From NCBI RefSeq assembly GCF_014645795.1, contig NZ_BMMK01000014.1:62001-126000 (forward strand): a DNA stretch of 64,000 nucleotides, read 5' to 3'. The DNA is from Longimycelium tulufanense (GTDB lineage: Bacteria; Actinomycetota; Actinomycetes; Mycobacteriales; Pseudonocardiaceae). The notes below the pieces were generated by a model. It ran no database searches and was not told the DNA's origin. It saw only the letters and a program-made list of their open reading frames with translations. The position numbers were made by a program, and so were the translations under genes. Positions 9,894-18,700 of the stretch are shown in pieces (the first letter of the stretch is position 1; each line of letters begins with the position of its first letter).

Positions 9894-11485
9894 CCGCAAC
9901 GCAGTCCACTGTGGATGGTCGGCGGCCCGTGCGGCGCGCACTGGTCGGCGTGTCGGACAAGACGGGCCTGCTCGAGCTGGCCACCGGGTTGCACGCCGCC
10001 GGTGTGGAGATCGTGTCCACCGGGGGGACGGCGCGCGCGCTGGCCGACGCCGGTGTGCCGGTGACCCCGGTCGAGGAGCTGACCGGCTTCCCGGAGTGCC
10101 TGGACGGCCGGGTGAAGACGCTGCACCCGCGGGTGCACGCCGGGTTGCTCGCCGATGTGCGGCGCGAGGAGCACGTGGCGCAGCTGCGGCACCTGGACAT
10201 CGCTCCGTTCGACCTGCTCGTGGTGAACCTGTACCCGTTCGCGCGGACGGTGGCTTCGGGCGCGGGGCCGGACGAGTGCGTTGAGCAGATCGACATCGGC
10301 GGTCCGGCAATGGTGCGGGGCGCGGCCAAGAACCACGCCAACGTCGCGGTCGTCGTGGACCCGTCGCGTTACGACTGGGCGCTGCAGCAGGTGCGGGCCG
10401 GTGGTTTCACTCTGGCGGACCGGCAGGCGCTGGCCGCCGACGCCTTCCGGCACACCGCGTCCTACGACGTGGCGGTGGCTTCGTGGATCGGCGCCACGCT
10501 GGCACCGGATGACGAGTGCTCCGGCTTCCCGGGCTGGGTCGGGACGACCTACCAGCGCAAGACGGTACTGCGGTACGGCGAGAACCCGCACCAGCGGGCC
10601 GCGCTCTACGTGTCCGACTCCGGCCAGGGCGGGCTGGCGAACGCGAAGCAGTTGCACGGCAAGGAAATGTCGTACAACAACTACGTGGACGCCGACGCCG
10701 CGTGGCGGGCCGCGCACGACCACGAGGTCGCATGCGTCGCAATTATCAAGCACGCCAACCCCTGCGGCATCGCGGTGTCCACTGTGGATGGATCTGGTGC
10801 GATCGCCGACGCGCACCGCAAGGCGCACGCCTGCGACCCGGTGAGCGCCTACGGTGGTGTCATCGCGGCCAACCGCGAGGTCACCGTGGAGATGGCCGAG
10901 CAGGTTGTGGACATCTTCACCGAGGTGATCGTCGCCCCCTCCTACGCGGACGGCGCCGTCGAGGTGTTGTCCCGCAAGAAGAACGTGCGCATCCTCCTCG
11001 CCGAGGCTCCGGTCCGTGGTGGGCTGGAGACGCGGGCGGTGTCCGGTGGCCTGCTCGTGCAGTCGGCCGACGCCATCGACGCGCCCGGTGACGACCCGGC
11101 CAAGTGGACGCTGGCCTGCGGCGAGCCGGTGGACTCCGAGACGTTGCGGGACCTGGTGTTCGCGTGGCGGGCCTGCCGTGCCACGAAGTCGAACGCGATC
11201 CTGCTGGCGCTTGGCGGGGCAACCGTCGGCGTCGGTATGGGCCAGGTCAACCGGGTGGATGCCGCGCGGCTGGCGGTGACCCGCGCCGGCGACCGGGCCA
11301 AGGGCGCGGTGGCTGCGTCGGACGCCTTCTTCCCGTTCCCGGATGGCTTGCAGGTCCTGCTGGAAGCGGGCGTGCGTGCGGTGGTGCAGCCGGGTGGCTC
11401 GGTGCGGGACGCCGAGGTCATCGCGGTGGCCGAGGCCGCTGGCGTGCCGCTGTACCTGACCGGCACGCGCCACTTCGCGCACTGA
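9890..11485 (+). CDS. purH: Bifunctional AICAR transformylase / IMP cyclohydrolase
   Basis: A 531-residue enzyme for the last two steps of IMP synthesis. The N-terminal IMP cyclohydrolase (MGS-like) domain shows [15 protein letters not shown] and STGGTARAL, with [10 protein letters not shown]. The C-terminal AICARFT domain shows [24 protein letters not shown] and IIKHANPCG, containing the Lys-His catalytic pair. The GTG start at 9890 overlaps the purN stop by four bases and follows GAGAGGTG. Its formyl donor is the 10-formyl-THF made by FolD, whose gene is also in this window. A U-rich terminator follows. Confidence 0.98.
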   Translation: MTATQSTVDGRRPVRRALVGVSDKTGLLELATGLHAAGVEIVSTGGTARALADAGVPVTPVEELTGFPECLDGRVKTLHPRVHAGLLADVRREEHVAQLRHLDIAPFDLLVVNLYPFARTVASGAGPDECVEQIDIGGPAMVRGAAKNHANVAVVVDPSRYDWALQQVRAGGFTLADRQALAADAFRHTASYDVAVASWIGATLAPDDECSGFPGWVGTTYQRKTVLRYGENPHQRAALYVSDSGQGGLANAKQLHGKEMSYNNYVDADAAWRAAHDHEVACVAIIKHANPCGIAVSTVDGSGAIADAHRKAHACDPVSAYGGVIAANREVTVEMAEQVVDIFTEVIVAPSYADGAVEVLSRKKNVRILLAEAPVRGGLETRAVSGGLLVQSADAIDAPGDDPAKWTLACGEPVDSETLRDLVFAWRACRATKSNAILLALGGATVGVGMGQVNRVDAARLAVTRAGDRAKGAVAASDAFFPFPDGLQVLLEAGVRAVVQPGGSVRDAEVIAVAEAAGVPLYLTGTRHFAH

Positions 11486-11502
11486 CGTACTCGTACGGAA
11501 GC

Positions 11503-11537
11503 GGGGCTCTCTCCGAGTGGAGGGGGCCCGTTTTCTT
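11503..11537 (+). terminator. Intrinsic terminator after purH
   Basis: GGGGCTCTCTCC (11503-11514) pairs with GGAGGGGGCCC (11519-11529), including G-U pairs, and is followed by GTTTTCTTT. This is one of the few terminators in the window with a real T-tract. Confidence 0.75.
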
Positions 11538-11705
11538 TGGACGGAGGACCTGCGGGGCGCGCGTCGACCTGATCGGCGTCAGTGCTGGTCAGCGGTCCGG
11601 CGCCGGTGCCATGGGCCCACCCGGGGCGGGCTGTGGATCACCGGATCGGGGGTGTCCGCCGGGCTTGACGGTGTGGGTGCGGGCCGGTTTACTGGACCCA
11701 CCGAT

Positions 11706-11721
11706 TCGAACAGATGTTCGA
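11706..11721 (+). promoter_or_regulatory. LexA operator (SOS box) of the mutasome genes
   Basis: TCGAACAGATGTTCGA fits the mycobacterial/actinobacterial SOS box TCGAAC-N4-GTTCGA perfectly, both half-sites being exact. It lies 129 bases before the likely imuA' start. By known LexA regulation, it predicts DNA-damage induction of imuA', and of imuB and dnaE2 if they are co-transcribed. Confidence 0.9.
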
Positions 11722-11834
11722 TCGGTCGAGGTGGTCGGAGGATGGGATCGGCCGCTTCGTAGCACCGCTGGCTTCCCCACGGCGGTGGCGTGCTGAACGG
11801 GTGCGTGCACGTCGCGTCGAAGGGAGCCAGGCCG

Positions 11835-12815
11835 GTGTCCGGTGCGGTGGTCGCATCGCTGAGGTCGTTGGACGGGGTGGGCACGGCTTCCGGGGTCGCC
11901 GTGTCTTCCAGCGACCTGGCAGCGGGGCGGGTGCTGCCGGTGCGGGCGGAACTGTCCGCCGTGCTGCCGTGGTCCGGACTGCGCCGCGGCGGCACGGTGG
12001 CGGTGCGCGGGTCCACCGCGTTGCTGCTCGCGCTGCTCGCCGAGGCCACCGCCGCCGGCTCGTGGGCGGCCGTGGTGGGGCTGCCGGGGCTGGGTGTGCT
12101 CGCCGCCGCGGAAGCGGGCGTGGCGGTGGAGCGGCTCGCCCTGGTGCCACGACCAGGAGACGAGCCGGCGGCGGTGGTGGCCGCCCTGCTGGACGGGGTC
12201 GACCTGGTGGCGGTGGCCGGCACCGACCGGATCGGCCGGGTCGGTGCCCGGAAGCTGGCGGTACGGGCGCGGCAGCGCGGGGCCGTGCTGGTGCCGTTCG
12301 GCTCCTGGCCGGCGGCGGATGTTGAGTTGAGTTGTGTGGCCGGGCAATGGCACGGGCTCGGTGCGGGACACGGGTACCTACGGGAGCGTCAGCTCCTGGT
12401 GCGGGCGCGAGGACGGGGCGCGGCGGCGCGGCCCCGCGAGGCATGGTTGGCGCTCCCGGCAGCCGGCGGGGGTGTCGCGGAGAGAGCGAGGCGGAACCGG
12501 GAAACCCGTGCGCCGGGCCCGGCCATCACCGGAGTTCCCATCATCGAGGTTCGGGGTGCCGCCACCCCGGTGGCGGAGCTGCCCGTTCGGACGGAACGCG
12601 GATCGGCCGGGGATCGTGCCTGGGCCAGTCGGGGCAGGGCACGGCCCGATGGTCGTGCCGAGCCCACCGACGGCGTACCCGGAGACGTCGGAACGCGGAG
12701 CGCGGGCACGGTTGCGCCGGGCCGCTCGGCTCTGCGCGCCGAGGAGCTCCTACCGCCCGATTCCGGCCGCGCCGGGCCGGGTTGGGCGGATGAGGGATCC
12801 GCGGAGGCCGGGTGA
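11835..12815 (+). CDS. imuA: ImuA'-like mutasome accessory protein
   Basis: A 326-residue protein with a RecA-like core (about residues 30-200). Segments such as LPWSGLRRGGTVAVRGSTAL resemble a degenerate Walker region, and LVAVAGTDRIGRVGARKLAV resembles the Walker B region. The family fits the actinobacterial ImuA' (Rv3395c type), which works with ImuB and DnaE2 in damage-induced mutagenesis. The core is followed by about 120 residues of Arg/Ala/Gly/Pro-rich low-complexity tail. I prefer GTG 11835 because AAGGGAGCC precedes it; GTG 11790 would add 15 residues. It lies immediately upstream of imuB and downstream of a perfect SOS box. Confidence 0.7.
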   Translation: MSGAVVASLRSLDGVGTASGVAVSSSDLAAGRVLPVRAELSAVLPWSGLRRGGTVAVRGSTALLLALLAEATAAGSWAAVVGLPGLGVLAAAEAGVAVERLALVPRPGDEPAAVVAALLDGVDLVAVAGTDRIGRVGARKLAVRARQRGAVLVPFGSWPAADVELSCVAGQWHGLGAGHGYLRERQLLVRARGRGAAARPREAWLALPAAGGGVAERARRNRETRAPGPAITGVPIIEVRGAATPVAELPVRTERGSAGDRAWASRGRARPDGRAEPTDGVPGDVGTRSAGTVAPGRSALRAEELLPPDSGRAGPGWADEGSAEAG

Positions 12816-13021
12816 TCCGCCGTGCCCGAGCGGACGAGGAGAGCGGAGGAGCCGGTGCCTCCGGGGGAACTCGCCCCCGGGTCGGGCATCGGGGTGACCG
12901 GAGTGTTGTTACGGGCGGTGTGCTCGTCGCGTCGGGTCGGCTTCCCCGGCGTGCGATGTGACTGGTTGTTTCGACGATTGATGTTGCTGTGTCGTGCTTT
13001 TCGGCGGCGGGGTGAGGCGTG

Positions 13022-15613
13022 ATGAGCGCTGACAAGGATTTCCCGCAGCCGGTCGGAAAACGATCCGAGGAGGTGTTGCCTGGCAAGGAAAGTGGGCGGC
13101 AGGAGCCCGATTCGGGCCGAGTGGTGTCCACGCCGGTGCGGATGCTCGTGGTGTGGTGCCCGGACTGGCCGGTGGTCGCGGCCTGTGCGGCGAGCGGTAC
13201 CCCGCCGCACGTCCCCGCGGCCGTGCTCGCGGCCAACCGGGTGGTGGCGTGCTCGGCGACGGCCAGGGCCGAGGGTGTCCATCGGGGTGCACGCAAGCGG
13301 GAAGCCCAGTCCCGCTGTCCCGAGCTGGTCGTCTTTGACGACGATCCGGAGCGGGACGCCCGGTGGTTCGAGCCGGTGGCGGCGGCCGTCGAGGAGCTGG
13401 CCCCCGGGGTCGAGGTGGTGCGTCCGGGAGTGGTGGCGGTTCCCGTCCAGGGACCGGTCGGCTACTTCGGCCGCATCGCTCGGGACCACGCCGGTGACGG
13501 CGCTCCCGGGGCGGTCACCGGAGCCGGCGAGTCGGCTATCGGCATCCGACCCACCGGACAAGACGGCGGTGCTCAACAACGCGAGCAGGTCGATTGTGCG
13601 GACGCTCCCCCCGGCGAGCAACCCCGCGCCACCGGTGCCCGGAACGGCGAGCCCGCCACGGGCGCCGATGCCCGAGCCCGCAGGGGGATATGTGATGCCG
13701 ATGCCCGTGAGCAGGGCCTGGACGCTGACGCTCGGTCCGCCGAGCAGCCCGGTGCCGACGCCCAGCCGTGCAAGCGAGGCATTGGTATCCACGCCCGAAG
13801 CCCCAAACCGGTCGATGGTTCTCGACCATCCGGTCAGGTCTGCGGTGTTGCTGCTGGATCCTGTGAGCAGTTCGGTGTTGACCCTCAACCCTGTGCGCAG
13901 GTCCCCGGCAACGACACTCGAACCGCTACGCACGTTGTTGATGCGCCTCCCGGCGCGCAATCCCTTGCCGCGGAAGAGGTTGTCGCCGAGCGGCTGATCG
14001 ACCACGTGGCGGTGGGCACCGGGGTGGAGTGCCAGGTCGGGATCGCGGATGGGCTGTTCGCCGCGACCCTGGCCGCCCGGCGGGGCGTGCTCGTCCCGGC
14101 GGGCGGGAGCCGGGAGTTCCTCGCCCGGCTCCCGGTGGCGGAGCTGCTCGTCGACGACGTCGATCGGTCGTCCACAGTAGATGGTCAGGCTCGTGCCGAG
14201 CTGGTGGAGCTGCTGTGGCGGCTGGGGTTGCGGACGCTCGGGGCGTTCGCGGCGGTTCCACCCGCCGACGTCGCCTCCCGGTTCGGGGCCGCCGCGATGG
14301 CCGCGCACCGGCTGGCACGGGGGCTGGAGGAGCGTCCGCCGGTGCGGCGCCGTCCGCCACCGGACCTGGCCGTCACCCAGGAACTCGACCCGCCGGTGGA
14401 CCGGGTGGACGCGGCGGCGTTCGCCGCCCGGGCCCTCGCCGAGCGGCTGCACGAGTGGCTGGCCCGGGCCGGGCTGGCCTGTACCCGGCTGCGGATCCGG
14501 GCCAGGACCGAGCACGGCGAGGAACTGGCCCGGGTGTGGCGGTGTGCCGATCCGCTCACCGCGCACGGCACGGCCGACCGGGTGCGGTGGCAGCTCGACG
14601 GCTGGCTGACGGGGCGGAGCGGGGCTCGGCCCACCGCCGGCGTGGGAGTGCTCCGCCTGGAGCCGGTGGAGGTGGTCGAGGCCGCCAGCTTGCAGCTCGA
14701 CCTGTTCCGGGGGGCGGGCGACACCCCGGGCGCGGAACGGGCCGCGCGGGCCCTGGTGCACGTGCAGGGCCTGCTCGGTCCGGAGGGGGTGTTGACACCC
14801 GTGCTGGGTGGCGGGCGTGGGCCGGCAGAGCGGGTGCGGTTGGTGCAGTGGGGGGACGAGCGGCGGCCGGCGCTGGACCCGGACGCGCCGTGGCCGGGAC
14901 GGTTGCCGCCACCGACGCCGACCGTGCTGCCGGAACGCCCGACGCCGGCCGAGGTGCTCGACGCGGAGGGCAACCAGGTCGGGGTGAGCGGACGGCACGA
15001 GATGACCGCGCCCCCGGTGTGGGTCCGGGTGGCCGGCGCGGCCCCACGCCAGGTCGTGGCCTGGGGCGGGCCATGGACGGTGCACGAGAGGTGGTGGGTG
15101 ACCGAGGAACTGCAAGCAGGAACGGGCACCGGTACGGCGACCCCGGGTCGGACCGTGGACCCTGCGGCCCGACCCGCCGGGCCGGGCACTGACGGGACCC
15201 GGACTGCCCCGGGGGCGGCGGGCAGGGCGGGGGCCACGGTGGGCGCACGCCGGGCCGCCCGGCTGCAGGTCGTGCTGGCCACCGAGGACACCGAAGACCT
15301 GTTTGCCGGGTCGAGCATCGACAGGGAGTTCGACGGCCACCGCACCGGTCCGGGTGCCACCGGCACCCCGGCCTCGCCCATCGCCCCGGGTGCCAGCACC
15401 CGGGGCCCCCGGGGCAGCGCCACCCTGCCTGCGGGGACGGACGCCGATGTCCCGGCACGGCCGCCGTACCGGGGCGCGGGTCCCGCAGACCCGCCTGCGG
15501 GGGCGGGCGATGGCGGAGTCGGACTCGGGGGGTTCGGCGCCGGCACAGGGGAGACCGCGCTGCTGCTCGTCCGCGAGGGCGGCCAGTGGTGGGTCGAAGG
15601 GCTTTACGACTAG
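13022..15613 (+). CDS. imuB: ImuB, Y-family polymerase-like mutasome hub, with a long insertion
   Basis: An 863-residue Y-family (DinB/UmuC-like) protein; relatives are usually about 500-560 residues. The N-terminal palm begins RMLVVWCPDWPVVAACAASG, and the family resumes with ERLIDHVAVGTGVECQVGIADGLFA. The little finger and C-terminus follow. The beta-clamp motif QLDLF (14693-14707) is intact. By knowledge of the family, ImuB lacks the catalytic acidic residues and recruits ImuA' and DnaE2 to the clamp. Roughly residues 151-316 (13472-13969) are an insertion of degenerate repeats. The C-terminus also has Gly/Pro/Ala-rich padding before the final WWVEGLYD. The start was chosen from GGTGAGG at 13012; GTG 13124 and ATG 13142 are alternatives nearer the family start. 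Confidence 0.85.
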   Translation: MSADKDFPQPVGKRSEEVLPGKESGRQEPDSGRVVSTPVRMLVVWCPDWPVVAACAASGTPPHVPAAVLAANRVVACSATARAEGVHRGARKREAQSRCPELVVFDDDPERDARWFEPVAAAVEELAPGVEVVRPGVVAVPVQGPVGYFGRIARDHAGDGAPGAVTGAGESAIGIRPTGQDGGAQQREQVDCADAPPGEQPRATGARNGEPATGADARARRGICDADAREQGLDADARSAEQPGADAQPCKRGIGIHARSPKPVDGSRPSGQVCGVAAGSCEQFGVDPQPCAQVPGNDTRTATHVVDAPPGAQSLAAEEVVAERLIDHVAVGTGVECQVGIADGLFAATLAARRGVLVPAGGSREFLARLPVAELLVDDVDRSSTVDGQARAELVELLWRLGLRTLGAFAAVPPADVASRFGAAAMAAHRLARGLEERPPVRRRPPPDLAVTQELDPPVDRVDAAAFAARALAERLHEWLARAGLACTRLRIRARTEHGEELARVWRCADPLTAHGTADRVRWQLDGWLTGRSGARPTAGVGVLRLEPVEVVEAASLQLDLFRGAGDTPGAERAARALVHVQGLLGPEGVLTPVLGGGRGPAERVRLVQWGDERRPALDPDAPWPGRLPPPTPTVLPERPTPAEVLDAEGNQVGVSGRHEMTAPPVWVRVAGAAPRQVVAWGGPWTVHERWWVTEELQAGTGTGTATPGRTVDPAARPAGPGTDGTRTAPGAAGRAGATVGARRAARLQVVLATEDTEDLFAGSSIDREFDGHRTGPGATGTPASPIAPGASTRGPRGSATLPAGTDADVPARPPYRGAGPADPPAGAGDGGVGLGGFGAGTGETALLLVREGGQWWVEGLYD
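13654..13950 (+). repeat. Degenerate ~30-bp tandem repeats inside imuB
   Basis: The imuB insertion reads as about nine imperfect units of near 30 bases (10 codons), with protein units like GADAQPCKRGI, GVAAGSCEQF and GVDPQPCAQV. Two adjacent units, beginning GGTGTTG at 13840 and 13870, are the clearest, sharing GGTGTTG, CCTGTG and CAG at the same spacing. The reading frame is kept throughout. Confidence 0.6.
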
Positions 15614-15797
15614 CGGAAGGGAGAACGGCAGGGAAAGGAAGGCATGTCGGGGAAAGGGAACGACTGAGGGAAAGGGGACACGACTAGGGAAGAGCGGCTA
15701 GGGGACGAGGTATGCGGGGGAATGGAGGTGGAGCGGGGGCGGGTGGGGGGAGGGGAGGGAGAGAGAACCGGGTCGCGAGCCAGGAGAGAGACGGCGA
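15614..15797 (+). other. G-rich purine tract between imuB and dnaE2
   Basis: The gap is almost entirely purine on the plus strand, with many runs of three to six G, most densely at 15718-15770. The motif CGACTRRGGRAA-like recurs three times (about 15607, 15664 and 15681). G runs this dense can form G-quadruplexes in the DNA or in the mRNA just ahead of dnaE2. Confidence 0.55.
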
Positions 15798-18700
15798 ATG
15801 GGGTGGAACAACCCGCCCGTGAGCTGGTCGGAGTTCGAGCGGGCACTGTCTGGTCGGAGTGTGCCGCGGGATGAGCGGTACCCCGGGGACGGCGGGGACA
15901 GCCCGGCGTGGACCCGGCGTCGTGCGCGTTATGTCCCGCCGGCTACTTCGGCGCGTCCACGTACCCGGTCGGCAGTTCCCGGCGACCAGCAGGCCGGCTC
16001 GAACGACGTTGCTCACGACAGCGTTGAAGGGCAGCAGGCGGAGGAGAAGGGTAAGACGGCGAACCCAAGGCCAGCGCCGAGAACCGAAGAGCCGCAAGGG
16101 GGCTCGAACGGCGGCTCCGAGTGTCCGCGTGCAGGGGAGAATCAAGGCGCGAGAGATCCGGGTTCCCGAGCGGGTGTCGGGGAGCTGTCCCAAGAGTGTG
16201 TGGACATTGCGGGTCAGGGTGCCGCGGCGGGCGTTCCCACGGATTCGCGCGCGGCAGCGAGTACAGCTGAGACGTGCGATAACCCTGCAGATCCGGGTGC
16301 GGGGTCGGATGAGGGCACGGGAGATCGACAAGCCAGAGCAGTCGCTGATTCGCGCGGAAGGCCCAGCGTTGGCGCTGCGGGATCATGTGTGCGATCCGGT
16401 ACCCCGGATTCGCCTGCGGGAGTGGGTGCGGGCGATCCGTTTGAACCGGGTGCTGACACTGCACATCAGCCTGCAACATCAGAAGCCACCGTAACCCCGC
16501 ACGCGGGAGCGAACACCGCCACGAAGTCGCCCACAAGGCCGAATGCCGACGCCACAGTCCTGCATGCGCTGCCCGGAACCGAGGCAACAGGACCGCACAC
16601 AGCAACACCTTTCCCGGCAGCGAGCAAGAGCGCGGCGAATCTCCTTTCCAGGAGGAGCGCAACACTCTCCACTCCCAGTCTTGGTTACGCCGAGCTGCAC
16701 TGTCACTCCAACTTCAGCTTCCTCGACGGCACCAGCCATCCCGAGGAACTGGTCGAAGAAGCCGCCCGGCTGGAGCTGGAAGCCATCGCGCTGACCGACC
16801 ACGACGGTGTCTATGGCGTCGTCCGCTTTGCCGAAGCCGCAGCCGCGCTGGGCGTGCGCACGGTGTTCGGCGCCGAGCTGAGCCTGGGACTGTCCACGCC
16901 GCAGAACGGTGTGCCGGACCCGGAGGGTAACCACCTGCTGGTGCTGGCCAGAGACCCGGAGGGCTACGCACGGCTGTGTCGCGCCATCACCGCCGCCCAG
17001 TTCAGGGGGGAGGAGAAGGGCCGCCCGGTCTACCACTGGGATGACCTGGTCAGCCAGGCCGGCGGGCACTGGCTCGTGCTCACCGGCTGCCGCAAGGCAG
17101 CGGTGCGATCCGCGCTGGCGGCCGAGGGCCCCGCCGGCGCCGCACGCGAGCTGGACCGGCTGATCGAGTCCTTTGGCAAGGACAACGTGGTGGTGGAGCT
17201 GACCCACCACGGACAGCCCACCGACGACGAGCGCAACGACCTGCTGGCCGCCCTCGCCACCACCGCCGGTCTGTCCACAGTGGCCACGACGGCCGCGCAT
17301 TACGCCTCTCCCGCACGCCATCCGCTGGCAACCGCGCTCGCCTCGGTGCGCGCCCGCCGCAGCCTCGACGAGATGGACGGCTGGTTGCCCCCGTCCAGCA
17401 CGGCCCACCTGCGGTCCGCCGCGGAGATGGCCGCCCGGTTCGCGCGCTACCCCGGCGCCGTGGCCAGGGCCGCCGAGCTGGGCCGGGAGTGCGCCTTCGA
17501 CCTGCGCTTGGTCGCTCCCCAACTTCCCCCGTTCCGGGTCCCACCCGGCTACAACGAGGACAGCTGGCTACGGGAGTTGACCATGCGCGGTGCGGCCGAG
17601 CGGTTCGGCGCCCCAGAAGAGAATCCCCGTGCCTATCAGCAGATCGAGCATGAACTGGCGACGATCGAGCGACTGGGCTTTCCCGGCTACTTCCTCGTGG
17701 TTCACGACATCGTGCAGTTCTGCCGCAACAACAACATCTTCTGCCAGGGCCGTGGTTCGGCAGCCAACTCCGCCGTCTGCTACGCCCTGGGCATCACCCA
17801 CGTCGACGCGGTGCGCTACGAGCTGCTGTTCGAACGTTTCCTCGCACCGGAACGGGACGGCCCACCCGACATTGACATCGACATCGAGTCCGACCGTCGC
17901 GAAGAGGTCATCCAGTACGTCTACCGACGCTACAGGCGTGACCGGGCCGCCCAAGTAGCGAACGTGATCACCTACCGCGCCCGCTCGGCGATCCGCGACA
18001 TGGCCAAGGCGCTCGGTTACTCGCCGGGCCAGCAGGACGCCTGGAGCAAACAGATCGACCGATGGGGGCCGATACAAAGGTCCACGGAGGACACCGACAT
18101 CCCGGAACACGTGGTCGCGCTCGCCGACCAGCTGGAAGGCTTCCCCCGGCACCTGGGCATCCACTCCGGCGGCATGGTGATCTGCGACCGGCCGGTGGGC
18201 GAGGTGTGCCCGGTGGAGTGGGCCCGCATGCCCGGGCGCACGGTCCTGCAGTGGGACAAGGACGACTGCGCCGCCGTGGGCCTGGTCAAGTTCGACCTGC
18301 TGGGCCTGGGCATGCTCTCCGCCCTGCACTACGCCGTCGACCTGGTCAACGAGCAGCACGGCGTGCGGGTCGACCTCGGCCGGCTCGACCTGACCGACCC
18401 GGCTGTCTACGACATGCTCTGCCAGGCGGACACGGTGGGCGTGTTCCAGGTGGAGAGCCGCGCCCAGATGGCCACCCTGCCGAGACTGCGACCGCGGGAG
18501 TTCTACGACCTGGTGGTGGAGGTGGCGTTGATCCGGCCGGGGCCGATCCAGGGTGGCTCGGTGCACCCCTACATTCGTCGCCGCAACGGCCAGGAGGAGC
18601 CCAAGATCGACCACCCCCTGCTGGAACGTTCGCTGCGCAAGACCCTGGGCGTACCGCTGTTCCAGGAACAGCTCATGCAGATGGCCGTGGACGTGGCTGG

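Noticed and set aside
12822-13022. 66-codon frame between imuA' and imuB
   Set aside because: No ribosome binding site and no similarity that I recognise. It could be translated, but nothing supports it.
13654-13950. CRISPR-like array in imuB
   Set aside because: The repeats are degenerate, continuous without unique spacers, and translate in frame within a gene.
12389-15340. A very long open minus-strand frame opposite imuA'-imuB
   Set aside because: It is antisense to well-supported genes, has no recognisable domain, and long antisense frames are expected at this GC content. Similar frames opposite sucCD, the TNT genes and fbiC were rejected for the same reason.
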